Assembly (NCBI GenBank): GCA_030537355.1
Contig: JAUNNF010000012.1
Coordinates: 1-40,649 of the forward strand
Source of the DNA: Coriobacteriia bacterium
GTDB lineage: Bacteria; Actinomycetota; Coriobacteriia; Coriobacteriales; Eggerthellaceae
Direction: 5' to 3'
Length of the DNA stretch: 40,649 bases
The translations under genes and the position numbers were made by a program. The notes under the pieces were generated by a model. The model had not been told where the DNA came from and searched no databases. It saw only the letters and a program-made list of their open reading frames with translations. Below are positions 7,842 through 16,635 of the stretch, in pieces (positions within the stretch are counted from its first letter, which is position 1; the number at the start of each line of letters is the position of its first letter).

Positions 7842-10637
7842 ATGTTTAAAAACAATATTTTATTACATAGAATTCAACGAATTGTTAAAAACTCATGGCC
7901 TACATTTTTTGGTTTATTATTAATTGTGTTCTTTTTATCGTATGCTGTTACTGCTTTTTCTGCTAGATCCGACATTATAACTACAAAAGTTACAGAAATG
8001 GCTAAAGAAAACAATGTAGAAGATGGCTGTTTTGAATCTGTTTTTAAATTAAACAAAAGTGAAATAGACAAAATCAAAGATCTTGGCGTGCAAATACAAG
8101 AAAATTTTAGTGTTTGTTTTACACTAGATAATGCTACATTACGAGTTTTTAAAAATCGCGATAATATTGATTTAGTTGCACTAGATCAGGGATCTTATCC
8201 TAACAAAGGCGAAATTGTTCTAGAAAAACTCTATGCAAAAGAGCATAACTATACTATAGGCTCCTCTCTTAAAATTGGAGATAAAGATTTTATTATTAGC
8301 GGTATAGGCTCAAGTCCTGACTACGACAAGGTTAAAGAAAACATGTCTGACCTAGTTTCTTACCCAGACATATTTGGTACAGCATTTGTTTGTGATGACG
8401 ATTTTAATAACTACATAGCCAAAAGTCCAGACGGACAGTCTATGATCTATACATACGCTTATAAACTTCAAACTCCTGAAGACTTTACTAAACTCAAAAA
8501 TTTAACAGACACTTTTGTTTATGATGCTCGTCAATCAAATGATAAAAACATTAATGAATTAGTAAACGAAGTCTATACTCCTATTGAGAAGCTACAGAAT
8601 GACATATCGCTCCTTGTAGTTGCTACCAACCAAATAAAAGACGGCACACAAAAACTAGAAGATGGGGCTATATATGTATCTGAAGAGGCCAAAAAAGCAA
8701 TAGATTTTGTTAACAGCATGAGCGATCCAATTAAAAAAGATGCTAATAATGTTTTTAAAAATATTGAACATGTATTAGGATTTTTAAACAATGAGGCTAT
8801 TGACGCCATTGCTGATAAGGGGCTAATAACTAAAGAATATGCAGCAAAACTCAAAACTGAAGTCAATGACGCCAAACAAGAAGTTCAAAACGTTAAAGAC
8901 GAGTACACAAACTTACTTAACTCAATTAACGAGCTAAGTAATACCGTACTTAATATCACATCTCAATACAAGCAAAGCATTTCTCAACTGGATGATGGTG
9001 TGGAAAAATTAAATGAAAACATAACCAATATGCAACATAGAGTAAATGATGTTATTGATACTTATGTTGTAATTAATTTGCCAAAAATTAGCTTAATAAT
9101 TCCCGCAAGTGAAAACACACGTATTTTAAATTCCGTAAATCAACAACAAATTTTCCTAGACTTAATACCTATAATATTGTTTTTTGTATTTACATTATTA
9201 GCTTATATCCTAGGCATATTTATTCAAAACCAAATCGAAAACGATCAAGTAATAATCGGAAGTATGTATGCGCTTGGCGTTAAAAAAAGAAATATACTAA
9301 TTCAGTATCTATTAATTCCTATACTAATATGTTTGACTGGTTCAATTTTGGGATTAATTGCTGGATCCTCTTCTATAGGTTCTGGTGCAGCTTTAATAGA
9401 AACGACTTCAAAATATTCTTTTCCAGAAATCCATCAGACTATCACACCATTTATAGTTTTAGAAATGTTAATAATTCCTGTTTGTATTGTGTTTCTGGTA
9501 AATATTTTCTTAATTTATTCGTACCTCAATAAACCATGTTTGTCACTGCTTCAAAAAAAGACTAAAAATAAAAATATCAAATTGCCTAAATTTATAAACA
9601 AACTTTCATTTAATAAAGCTTTTCAAATTGGTCATATATTTCGCCACAAAAGCAATTCATTAATTATGGCCTTCGGGATTTTTGTGTGCTTATGCTTTGT
9701 AATGTGCGGTCTTAATTCAGCAGCTTTTTGCATGAACAACATAGAAAAAACCAAAACAGCTACAAGTTTTGAATATCAAGCTTTTTTGAAATATCCTACA
9801 AACAATATACCAAGTAACTGCGATGCTTATGTAGGAACAGCTGCGTATTTAGACATAGACAACAATCCTCAACAAGTATATGTCATAGGTGTAGAAGACA
9901 AAGACGAAATTAAAGTTAACGCAAAAAAAGATGGTATTACTATCAACAAAGACCTTGCCGCAAAGTACAACTATAATATTGGTGACACAATAGTTTTAGG
10001 CAGCCAAGATAAAAACTATAGATCTGCATTTATAATAGACAATATTATAGATAATGGCTATGGTTTCTATGCCTTCATGAAAGCTAATACTCTAAGAGAA
10101 TATTTAGGTTTTAGACAAAATACTTATAACGTTTTAATGTCACAATACCCTATTAATATAGACCATAACTCAATTGCAGCTCAAACGTCTAAACGAGATA
10201 TTGTGACTATGTCAGAAAGCTTTTTTGACGACAACAAACAAACAATATTAACATTGCTTATCATACCTATAATTGTATTAGTTATTGCGGTATATTTAAT
10301 AACATCAATCGTAATTAGAAAATCACAGTTCTCCATTAGTGCTATGAAACTATTTGGTTATCGTAATAAAGAAGTTTATAAACTGTATTTGAAACCTAAC
10401 AACTTTAATGTATTAATAGCTACACTAATTTCTATACCTATTGGAAAAAGTCTCACCGTTTTCTTGTATTCAAATGTCACTAAGACATTACCATTTTGCC
10501 CTGATTACTCATATAGCATTTGGATATACTTAATAATGGTTCTAGTTACGTTTTTGTGCTACAAACTTGTTGAATATTTCTTAAAGAAAAAACTCAATAA
10601 TATCTCGATGAATGATATTGTTAAAACTAGAGATTAA
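7842..10637 (+). CDS. FtsX-like ABC permease, coiled-coil domain
   Basis: This 931-residue permease pairs with the ATPase just upstream. It has a first membrane segment at about residues 15-35, then an extracytoplasmic domain of roughly 400 residues. The part from about 240 to 410 is heptad-like coiled coil (KLEDGAIYVSEEAKKAI, QLDDGVEKLNENITNM). Three membrane segments follow, then a second extracytoplasmic domain, then a final FtsX block of three segments (SISAMKLFGYRNKEVYKLYL). This is the two-FtsX-domain layout. It is likely a tripartite-like or surface exporter. The start has only a weak ribosome site and is probably coupled to the upstream stop. Substrate unknown. Confidence 0.85.
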   Translation: MFKNNILLHRIQRIVKNSWPTFFGLLLIVFFLSYAVTAFSARSDIITTKVTEMAKENNVEDGCFESVFKLNKSEIDKIKDLGVQIQENFSVCFTLDNATLRVFKNRDNIDLVALDQGSYPNKGEIVLEKLYAKEHNYTIGSSLKIGDKDFIISGIGSSPDYDKVKENMSDLVSYPDIFGTAFVCDDDFNNYIAKSPDGQSMIYTYAYKLQTPEDFTKLKNLTDTFVYDARQSNDKNINELVNEVYTPIEKLQNDISLLVVATNQIKDGTQKLEDGAIYVSEEAKKAIDFVNSMSDPIKKDANNVFKNIEHVLGFLNNEAIDAIADKGLITKEYAAKLKTEVNDAKQEVQNVKDEYTNLLNSINELSNTVLNITSQYKQSISQLDDGVEKLNENITNMQHRVNDVIDTYVVINLPKISLIIPASENTRILNSVNQQQIFLDLIPIILFFVFTLLAYILGIFIQNQIENDQVIIGSMYALGVKKRNILIQYLLIPILICLTGSILGLIAGSSSIGSGAALIETTSKYSFPEIHQTITPFIVLEMLIIPVCIVFLVNIFLIYSYLNKPCLSLLQKKTKNKNIKLPKFINKLSFNKAFQIGHIFRHKSNSLIMAFGIFVCLCFVMCGLNSAAFCMNNIEKTKTATSFEYQAFLKYPTNNIPSNCDAYVGTAAYLDIDNNPQQVYVIGVEDKDEIKVNAKKDGITINKDLAAKYNYNIGDTIVLGSQDKNYRSAFIIDNIIDNGYGFYAFMKANTLREYLGFRQNTYNVLMSQYPINIDHNSIAAQTSKRDIVTMSESFFDDNKQTILTLLIIPIIVLVIAVYLITSIVIRKSQFSISAMKLFGYRNKEVYKLYLKPNNFNVLIATLISIPIGKSLTVFLYSNVTKTLPFCPDYSYSIWIYLIMVLVTFLCYKLVEYFLKKKLNNISMNDIVKTRD

Positions 10638-10647
10638 TCAATAAAAT

Positions 10648-10869
10648 TCATTGTTGGTTTTGTTTTAACGAAACAGCATCAATCAAACCATAACTTTTAT
10701 ACATAATTAACATGTTCTTGTATTCCATTTTTTTCGTTAACAGTTGCTTAAATGTTGTAGTTTTTGTTTTGCCATTGAGCTTTAATTCATCGACCTGTAG
10801 CGAAACTTTCTTATATTCTTGGTGTATATCGCTTAACATTTGTTCAAACTTATCTAATCTAGTTTCCAT
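10648..10869 (-). CDS. Small coiled-coil protein coupled to MerR gene
   Basis: This 73-residue protein is mostly charged helix (METRLDKFEQMLSDIHQEY... ELKLNGKTKTTTFKQLL). It overlaps the last 11 nt of the MerR-family gene, so it is translationally coupled to it. No family is recognised. The small helical size and tight coupling suggest a partner or modulator of the regulator, which is inference. It converges on the ABC permease with a gap of only 10 bp. Confidence 0.6.
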   Translation of the reverse strand: METRLDKFEQMLSDIHQEYKKVSLQVDELKLNGKTKTTTFKQLLTKKMEYKNMLIMYKSYGLIDAVSLKQNQQ

Positions 10870-11515
10870 TATTTGACCCTTCTAAATATTTTTTAATTGA
10901 CATAGAGGCTTTTTCTGCAGCACCATTACCTGCATGCCTGTCAATATTTTCTTTAAACTCAGAAGTAGTATACATATCTGCGAGTCCAAGCAAAATATCA
11001 TCTGTGCAGGTATAATAATTTTCTGTAATGTAATTTTTAAGTTTAATAGGAAAATCTTTATTCTCTGCATCTTTAAATAAATCAAGTAAGCCTTTATCAA
11101 AATGATCTTTATGTCCACGCTTTTCAAATTCCTTATAAGCGTCAGTGTCACCCCAACGTTTTTTTGCTTGCTCTCTATATTTGTCAAAATCCATAATCTC
11201 ACCTTTTCTTATGTCTTCTGCAATATCTATTACTCTATTTAATCTACTTTGTTTATGTTTAAGTAGTTCAATTTGTTTATTTAACACCGCTACTCTAGTT
11301 TCTTCGCTATTCAAGATCTCTTTCATTTCTTTGAGAGGCATATCAATTTCTCTGAATAATAAAATATATTGTAATTTTTCGAATATCGAATCATCGTAAT
11401 ATCTGTATCCGTTTTTACCAATTTCTGTAGGTTTTAAAAGGCCGATTTTGTCGTAATATTGAAGAGTCCTTACAGACAAATTGGATATTTTTGCTATCTC
11501 ATTAATTTTATACAT
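10859..11515 (-). CDS. MerR-family transcriptional regulator
   Basis: The N-terminus (YKINEIAKISNLSVRTLQYYDKIGLLKP) is a classic MerR winged-helix DNA-binding domain, continued by GYRYYDDSIFEKLQYILLFREIDMPLKEMKEIL. A dimerisation helix (about 75-110) leads to a C-terminal TipAS-like helical domain (KYREQAKKRWGDTDAYKEFEKR) of the kind that binds varied hydrophobic drugs or peptides. The ATG at 11515 is preferred over the TTG just before it. A TATATT-like hexamer lies only a few nt upstream, so the message may be leaderless. It is divergent from the MFS exporter, which it probably controls, and may also control the ABC pair. Confidence 0.9.
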   Translation of the reverse strand: MYKINEIAKISNLSVRTLQYYDKIGLLKPTEIGKNGYRYYDDSIFEKLQYILLFREIDMPLKEMKEILNSEETRVAVLNKQIELLKHKQSRLNRVIDIAEDIRKGEIMDFDKYREQAKKRWGDTDAYKEFEKRGHKDHFDKGLLDLFKDAENKDFPIKLKNYITENYYTCTDDILLGLADMYTTSEFKENIDRHAGNGAAEKASMSIKKYLEGSNNGN

Positions 11516-11535
11516 CAATATAACTTTAACATAAC

Positions 11536-11584
11536 GTAATAGTTTTTAAGTAATAGGTTTGATTTTATTTAGTTTATTTATACT
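11536..11584 (+). promoter_or_regulatory. Divergent MerR/MFS control region with direct repeats
   Basis: The 78-bp gap between the divergent MerR and MFS genes has two direct GTAATAG copies (11536-11542 and 11550-11556, 14 bp apart). A TATACT hexamer at 11579-11584 lies 9 nt before the MFS ATG, with no Shine-Dalgarno. The repeats are candidate regulator contacts. Confidence 0.4.
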
Positions 11585-11593
11585 GACTATGCT

Positions 11594-13840
11594 ATGAGTA
11601 GAAATAAATCAAAAGGGTACGTTTTAATTGCAATCATATACCTTCTAGGACTCTTTATGGGCGCGCTAGATACTGGTATTGTAACCCCAGCTAGGACAAT
11701 AGTTCAAACAGGGCTTGGTGTGGACGACCAACTTGGTGTATGGATGCTTACAATCTACACGCTCTCTTATGCAGTAAGTATCCCAATAATGGGCAAATTT
11801 GCTGATAAATTCGGGAGAAAATACGTCTACCTTATTTGCGTTTTCCTCTTTGGACTTGGATCTTTTATTTGTGGTTTTTCACACAATATCAATAACTTCT
11901 GGGTTCTAATAGCAGGACGAGCAATACAGGCTTTTGGTGGTGGCGGTATTATGCCTGTAGCCACTGCAGAATTTGGCACAGCATTCCCCGAAGAAAAGCG
12001 AGGCCTAGCACTTGGCCTTGTAGGAGGCGTATATGGAGTTGCCAATGTATTTGGCTCATCTGTAGGAAGCCTAATATTAGATATTGCAGGTCAGCAAAAT
12101 TGGCAATTCATTTTTTACGTTAACTTACCAATATGCGCATTTATTATTATTGCTGGCATCTTCAAACTACCTAATAGAAAAGAAGAAAAGGTGGCACCTA
12201 TTGATTGGGCAGGAATAATTGTACTTAGCATCTCAATTCTCGCTCTATTATACGGGCTTAAAAATATTGACTTCTTTGATTTTATAAATTCAATACAATC
12301 AATTGATGTTTATCCATTCCTACTAATATTTATTGTTTTGCTTCCCATATTTATTTTTGTCGAAAATAAAGCAAAAGATCCAGTGATGAATCTAGCATAC
12401 TTTAAAAATGGCAGTATTATAATCACTCTCATATGTTCTCTATGTGCAGGCGTTATAATGATGGCTGCTGTATTCTTGCCACAGTTTTGTGAAAATGCCT
12501 TATTTATCAAAAGCGGTGCTGGCGGTTATTTCATCATAATACTAGGACTTTTTGCAGGCTTGGGAAGCCCTATGTCAGGAAAAATGATTGACAAAATGGG
12601 AGTTAAGCTTGTACTTGGCCTTGGCTTTGCACTCTCTGCAATTGGTGCCTTTTTCTTGGCTTTTATAGCATGTAAAAATCCAAATCTTATTACTGTTGTT
12701 GTAAGCTTAATTCTTCTAGGTTTAGGCATGGGCTTTACAATGGGTACTCCACTCAATTATATGATGCTTCAGAAAACAGACGATAGTGAAGCTAATTCAT
12801 CTTTGGCAACATTATCTTTAGTTCGTTCAATAGGAACTGCAATCGCCCCAGCCATCATGGTTGCATTCATTGCTCATGCTGGTATGGGAATGCAAGACAG
12901 ACTTATGGATGAGATGCCTAACCAAGTTACAGTCACTCCCTTCCCTTACGCTCAAGAACTTGACGCGGAACTTGATGATATGCGCAATACCGAAAAGGGA
13001 GCAGAGATGCTCAGTGGTTTAGACATCCCTCGCTTAACAGACTATACAACTATTGAAGTACAAAAAGGAAACACCGATGGAGATATGGAAATTAGCGATG
13101 AGACGCAAGATCTTCTAGAGTCGTCAGACGTTACAACAATTGTGGATTCCACTAAGGTGTTAGTTGCTGAAATCTTCGATAAGAAAAAACCGGACCTTAT
13201 AAAAGAGGTTACAGATGGTATAAATACTGGTATTAGTTCAATGAACGATGGACTTATTGAAATGGACAACGCTATGAGCGACATGAAAAATCAACAATCA
13301 GACATGAGCAACAACATCAATACAATGAATTCAAAAATAACGGAGATGGAAAATCAACAGCAACAAATGCAAACAGCTCTCGATAAACAAAAGAAAGCTC
13401 TGGAGGAAATGGAAAAAATACCACCACCAATGCGTCCTCCAACAGATGAACTTAAGGCAGCTATTGCTAAACTAGAAGCTGGTATAAAAGGCATCAATAC
13501 TGGTAAAACACAGATGCAGCAAGCCGTATCAGGTATGAAACAGGGTTATGACGGAATTAGCTCAGGTATAAACGACATGCAAACGAATAAAGTTGAGCTG
13601 CAAGCTACAATAGACAAGTTAACCATAGTTAGGGATACGGTTCCTTCAAAATTTAATGAAGCAGAAACAAACTACCTCACATTAATAGATAATGATTCCA
13701 ATAATATCGAACATATCTTCCAATCAACTCTAAATGAAGGTTTCTTCGGAATGTTCATATTCTCCGGAATCTCATCCATTATTGGGTTTATATTATTACT
13801 ATTCTATCAAGACAAAACAAAATCGACGACCCAGCCTTGA
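11594..13840 (+). CDS. DHA2-type MFS exporter with long coiled-coil loop
   Basis: This 748-residue protein has 13 membrane segments in its first 430 residues and one more near the C-terminus. Motif A (GKFADKFGRKYVY) and motif C-like GxxxGSxxG stretches (GVANVFGSSVGSL) place it with the 14-TM drug:proton antiporters (EmrB/QacA). DHA2 exporters are normally about 450-550 residues. Here a loop of roughly 280 residues separates the last two membrane segments. It is largely coiled coil (MNDGLIEMDNAMSDMKNQ, MENQQQQMQTALDKQKKAL) with a proline-rich break (IPPPMRPP). The loop faces outward. No ribosome site precedes the ATG. Its last 34 nt overlap the convergent hydrolase gene. Confidence 0.88.
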   Translation: MSRNKSKGYVLIAIIYLLGLFMGALDTGIVTPARTIVQTGLGVDDQLGVWMLTIYTLSYAVSIPIMGKFADKFGRKYVYLICVFLFGLGSFICGFSHNINNFWVLIAGRAIQAFGGGGIMPVATAEFGTAFPEEKRGLALGLVGGVYGVANVFGSSVGSLILDIAGQQNWQFIFYVNLPICAFIIIAGIFKLPNRKEEKVAPIDWAGIIVLSISILALLYGLKNIDFFDFINSIQSIDVYPFLLIFIVLLPIFIFVENKAKDPVMNLAYFKNGSIIITLICSLCAGVIMMAAVFLPQFCENALFIKSGAGGYFIIILGLFAGLGSPMSGKMIDKMGVKLVLGLGFALSAIGAFFLAFIACKNPNLITVVVSLILLGLGMGFTMGTPLNYMMLQKTDDSEANSSLATLSLVRSIGTAIAPAIMVAFIAHAGMGMQDRLMDEMPNQVTVTPFPYAQELDAELDDMRNTEKGAEMLSGLDIPRLTDYTTIEVQKGNTDGDMEISDETQDLLESSDVTTIVDSTKVLVAEIFDKKKPDLIKEVTDGINTGISSMNDGLIEMDNAMSDMKNQQSDMSNNINTMNSKITEMENQQQQMQTALDKQKKALEEMEKIPPPMRPPTDELKAAIAKLEAGIKGINTGKTQMQQAVSGMKQGYDGISSGINDMQTNKVELQATIDKLTIVRDTVPSKFNEAETNYLTLIDNDSNNIEHIFQSTLNEGFFGMFIFSGISSIIGFILLLFYQDKTKSTTQP

Positions 13841-14820
13841 GCTTCTTGAGTCTCGGGCAAATCGATTATATTCATAAATGCATGTGACAAGCCTTGCGCC
13901 TGATAAAATTTTGTATTACATCCATTATCTTTTAGCTTTTTGTACAGGAGCTTTGAATCAGGTAAACAAATATCATCTCTGCTGCAAATAAATATTGTCT
14001 TGATTTTATCTTCCGTCTCGCCAAATAATGGGCTCACTCTAGGATCTTTAACGTCAGTATCTCCTGCCCACATCTTACCAGCCATAATAGCTCCATAACT
14101 ATTAAGCGTTGGATCATGAGGTTCAATATCAACAATTTCAGGATTGGTCATACTAACATCAACCCATGGAGAAAATAAAACTCTTGCATAAGGTAATTTA
14201 TTAGCTTGTGTGTTGTATAAATATTGCGAAAATGTCATGCAGAAATTCCCACCTGCAGAATCGCCCATAAAAATTATATCTTTATCAGTATTGCTGATTT
14301 CTTTATACACCTTATCCATAAACTTTGTAGCTTCTTCATAAGTAGCTTTTGGTGCTAATGGATAATCTGGCATATAAACTTTCGCATTAAGCTTCTCTGC
14401 CATTTGATTAGCATTTTTCATCTGGTCTGGGCCCATGTTACCTACAAAAGCACCGCCATGTATAAAAAGTAAAATTCTTTTATAATTTTCATTAGGAGTT
14501 ATAGAGTATACATTACGTCCATCAACAACAAAATCTACTTTCATTTTATCAGTTAAGTTAGATGGAATTGAAGCCATAGCTTGATGGTTGCCATCATAAA
14601 ATTTTGGAATTTGAGCATCAAAGCCTTCCTTGTTCATTGTTTTAGGGCTATTCGCAATCTTTTGCGTAAATGCATTTGACGACTCGCATACATCCTGATA
14701 AATTATCCCATCAATACTGTTTGTGTTGATACTTTCATCTTTTGGAATTAAAAAGCCGACTATACCACCAACTAAAAAAGCAATACTACCTATGATAATT
14801 ATAAGATTTCTTTTACTCAT
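13807..14820 (-). CDS. Membrane-anchored HSL-type alpha/beta hydrolase
   Basis: This 337-residue protein begins with a hydrophobic anchor (NLIIIIGSIAFLVGGIVGF), so the enzyme is probably held on the outer face of the membrane. The hydrolase shows the oxyanion motif FIHGGAFVGN and the nucleophile elbow GDSAGGN. An aspartate in CSRDDICLPD and a histidine in GLSHAF complete the triad of the hormone-sensitive-lipase/acetyl-esterase family (alpha/beta-hydrolase fold 3). Natural substrate unknown; short-chain esters or xenobiotics are usual. The stop lies inside the 3' end of the convergent MFS gene. It follows the DUF5714 gene by 20 bp and may be read from the same transcript. Confidence 0.85.
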   Translation of the reverse strand: MSKRNLIIIIGSIAFLVGGIVGFLIPKDESINTNSIDGIIYQDVCESSNAFTQKIANSPKTMNKEGFDAQIPKFYDGNHQAMASIPSNLTDKMKVDFVVDGRNVYSITPNENYKRILLFIHGGAFVGNMGPDQMKNANQMAEKLNAKVYMPDYPLAPKATYEEATKFMDKVYKEISNTDKDIIFMGDSAGGNFCMTFSQYLYNTQANKLPYARVLFSPWVDVSMTNPEIVDIEPHDPTLNSYGAIMAGKMWAGDTDVKDPRVSPLFGETEDKIKTIFICSRDDICLPDSKLLYKKLKDNGCNTKFYQAQGLSHAFMNIIDLPETQEAQGWVVDFVLS

Positions 14821-14840
14821 TGTGTCTCCTAACTAAAATA

Positions 14841-15317
14841 TTATTTGTCATAAAAAGGACAACGTTCTTTTATGCAAAGATTGTTTTCTTGTGAACGCAT
14901 ACAAATAATTTCTGAACTTTCCATATGAGTATCTAAATATTTTTTAGAATATTCAACAGCAGACAATAATGATAGATATGAATGTCTTTTACAGCATCTA
15001 GGTCCTCCAATTTTCTCAATTTTATTTAAGACATTTGCTGTCATACCATTAGCGATACCAAAATATTCGGAATCTTCGAGACTAACTCCCTTTGCAACAG
15101 AAATAAAAATCCCTGCACTAACTGCTGCTCCACAACAACCTAGTTTCATACATGCCATTGGAGGAACATTTTTAGCACGTTCTTGAATTTCTATTAAACT
15201 ATCTTTTAAATTAATATTATTGCCACAATTCTTGTAAGCTGTCAGTAAAGCAGATGCAACTAGTACATGATGAAAGACTCCCATCATTCCAAAATATGGA
15301 AAACTGCTTAAACCCAT
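14841..15317 (-). CDS. DUF5714-family protein, possibly 5'-truncated
   Basis: The ATG at 15317 gives 158 residues with the DUF5714 pattern: a GVFHHVLVASALLTAYKN block, CMKLGCCGAAVSAGIF, GGPRCCKRHSYLSL and a C-terminal cysteine cluster (CMRSQENNLCIKERC). The many cysteines suggest a metal or Fe-S site. The frame is open upstream to 15428, and the 37 codons there read like the same family (AIIEYCINSKSKNPVEIF) but contain no ATG, GTG or TTG. Either a rare start (CTG at 15419) is used, the gene begins inside the domain, or it is a 5'-deleted remnant lying against ackA. The usual N-terminal zinc-ribbon part is absent. Function unknown. Confidence 0.7.
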   Translation of the reverse strand: MGLSSFPYFGMMGVFHHVLVASALLTAYKNCGNNINLKDSLIEIQERAKNVPPMACMKLGCCGAAVSAGIFISVAKGVSLEDSEYFGIANGMTANVLNKIEKIGGPRCCKRHSYLSLLSAVEYSKKYLDTHMESSEIICMRSQENNLCIKERCPFYDK

Positions 15318-15423
15318 GAAAATCTCTACTGGATTCTTTGATTTTGAATTTATGCAATATTCAATAATAGCATCAAAATGCTGTGGTTCAGATTTGGAAA
15401 TTTCAATATCGCTATTCAGTTTA

Positions 15424-16620
15424 TTATTTTACCAATCTAAGAGTTTCTCTAGCAATAGCAAGTTCTTCGTTTGTTGGATAAACATATACTTTAACTTTAC
15501 TGTTATCTGTTGATATTTGAGCTACCTCGCCTCTTACATTATTAGCATTATCATCAATTTCAACACCTAAATATGTGAGGTAAGAACAGATTCCAGCTCT
15601 TGCTTCAATATCGTTTTCGCCAACACCAGCAGTAAAAGCAATTGCATCCACGCCATTCATATATGCAACGTATTGTCCAATATAGCCAGCAACTCTGTAT
15701 CTATAAGCTTCAAGTGCTACCTTAGCATACTCATTGCCGTCTTTTGCAGCCTCGCCAACATCTCTAAAATCAGAAGAAACACCGCCAGAAAGCCCTAAGA
15801 TACCAGACTCTTTATTTAGAATATCAACACATTCATCAATGCCTATATTTAATTTTTGGCACATATATTGAACGGCACCTGGATCTATTGTTCCGCTGCG
15901 TGTACCCATGATTAGTCCATCAAGTGGAGTTAGGCCCATAGAAGTGTCAACACACTTGCCTCCAATTGAACAAGATACAGAAGCACCATTGCCTAAATGG
16001 CACACAATAACTTTTACTTCTTTCTCTGGCAAATTAGCAAGCTTTATGATTTCGCCAGAAACATATTTATGGCTTGTTCCATGAAAACCATATTTTCTAA
16101 TTCCATACTTTAAATATAATTCGTATGGAATTGCATAAAGATAAGATTTTGGATCCATACCCATACCAAAAGCAGTATCCCAAACAGCAACATTTTTCTT
16201 GCCAGGAGCTACTTTTTCGCATGCTTCTATACCAAGCAAATTAGCAGGATTATGAAGAGGTGCTAAATCCGAAACTTCCTTTAGCATTTCTTTTTCTTTC
16301 TCGCCTACTATTACAGAATCTGTAAATACATTTCCGCCATGAACTGTTCTGTGGCCTATAGCGTAAACTTCGTCCATAGAGCTAATTACTCCATGATTTG
16401 AATCTAGCAATGCGTCAAACACGAGCTGTACTGCCTCTTTGTGACTTGGCATTGGCTCTTCTATCACAACTTTATCACATCCTGTTTTGGTGTGAGTTAA
16501 AACAGATCCGTCAATACCAATTCTTTCGCATAAACCTTTAGCTAATACAGATTCTGTATCCATCTCTATTAGCTGATACTTAAGCGATGAACTTCCACAA
16601 TTAATAACTAAAATTTTCAT
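15424..16620 (-). CDS. ackA: Acetate/propionate kinase (PduW role)
   Basis: This 398-residue protein starts MKILVINCGSSSLKYQL, the phosphate-binding opening of AckA. It has GHRTVHGG, HNPANLLGIE, FGMGMD, YGFHGTSH, CHLGNGAS and TRSGTIDPG, all diagnostic of acetate/propionate kinases. It makes ATP from acyl phosphate and ADP. As the last gene of the BMC operon, after pduP, it should take the propionyl phosphate made by PduL, the role of PduW. The ATG at 16620 is chosen over an upstream in-frame TTG because AAAGG lies about 10 nt before it. The product probably works in the cytosol; no encapsulation helix is seen. Confidence 0.95.
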   Translation of the reverse strand: MKILVINCGSSSLKYQLIEMDTESVLAKGLCERIGIDGSVLTHTKTGCDKVVIEEPMPSHKEAVQLVFDALLDSNHGVISSMDEVYAIGHRTVHGGNVFTDSVIVGEKEKEMLKEVSDLAPLHNPANLLGIEACEKVAPGKKNVAVWDTAFGMGMDPKSYLYAIPYELYLKYGIRKYGFHGTSHKYVSGEIIKLANLPEKEVKVIVCHLGNGASVSCSIGGKCVDTSMGLTPLDGLIMGTRSGTIDPGAVQYMCQKLNIGIDECVDILNKESGILGLSGGVSSDFRDVGEAAKDGNEYAKVALEAYRYRVAGYIGQYVAYMNGVDAIAFTAGVGENDIEARAGICSYLTYLGVEIDDNANNVRGEVAQISTDNSKVKVYVYPTNEELAIARETLRLVK

Positions 16621-16635
16621 AATAACCAACCTTTC

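Noticed and set aside
13807-14820. The hydrolase as a missing PduQ-like enzyme
   Set aside because: It has a membrane anchor and a serine-hydrolase triad, with no dehydrogenase motifs.
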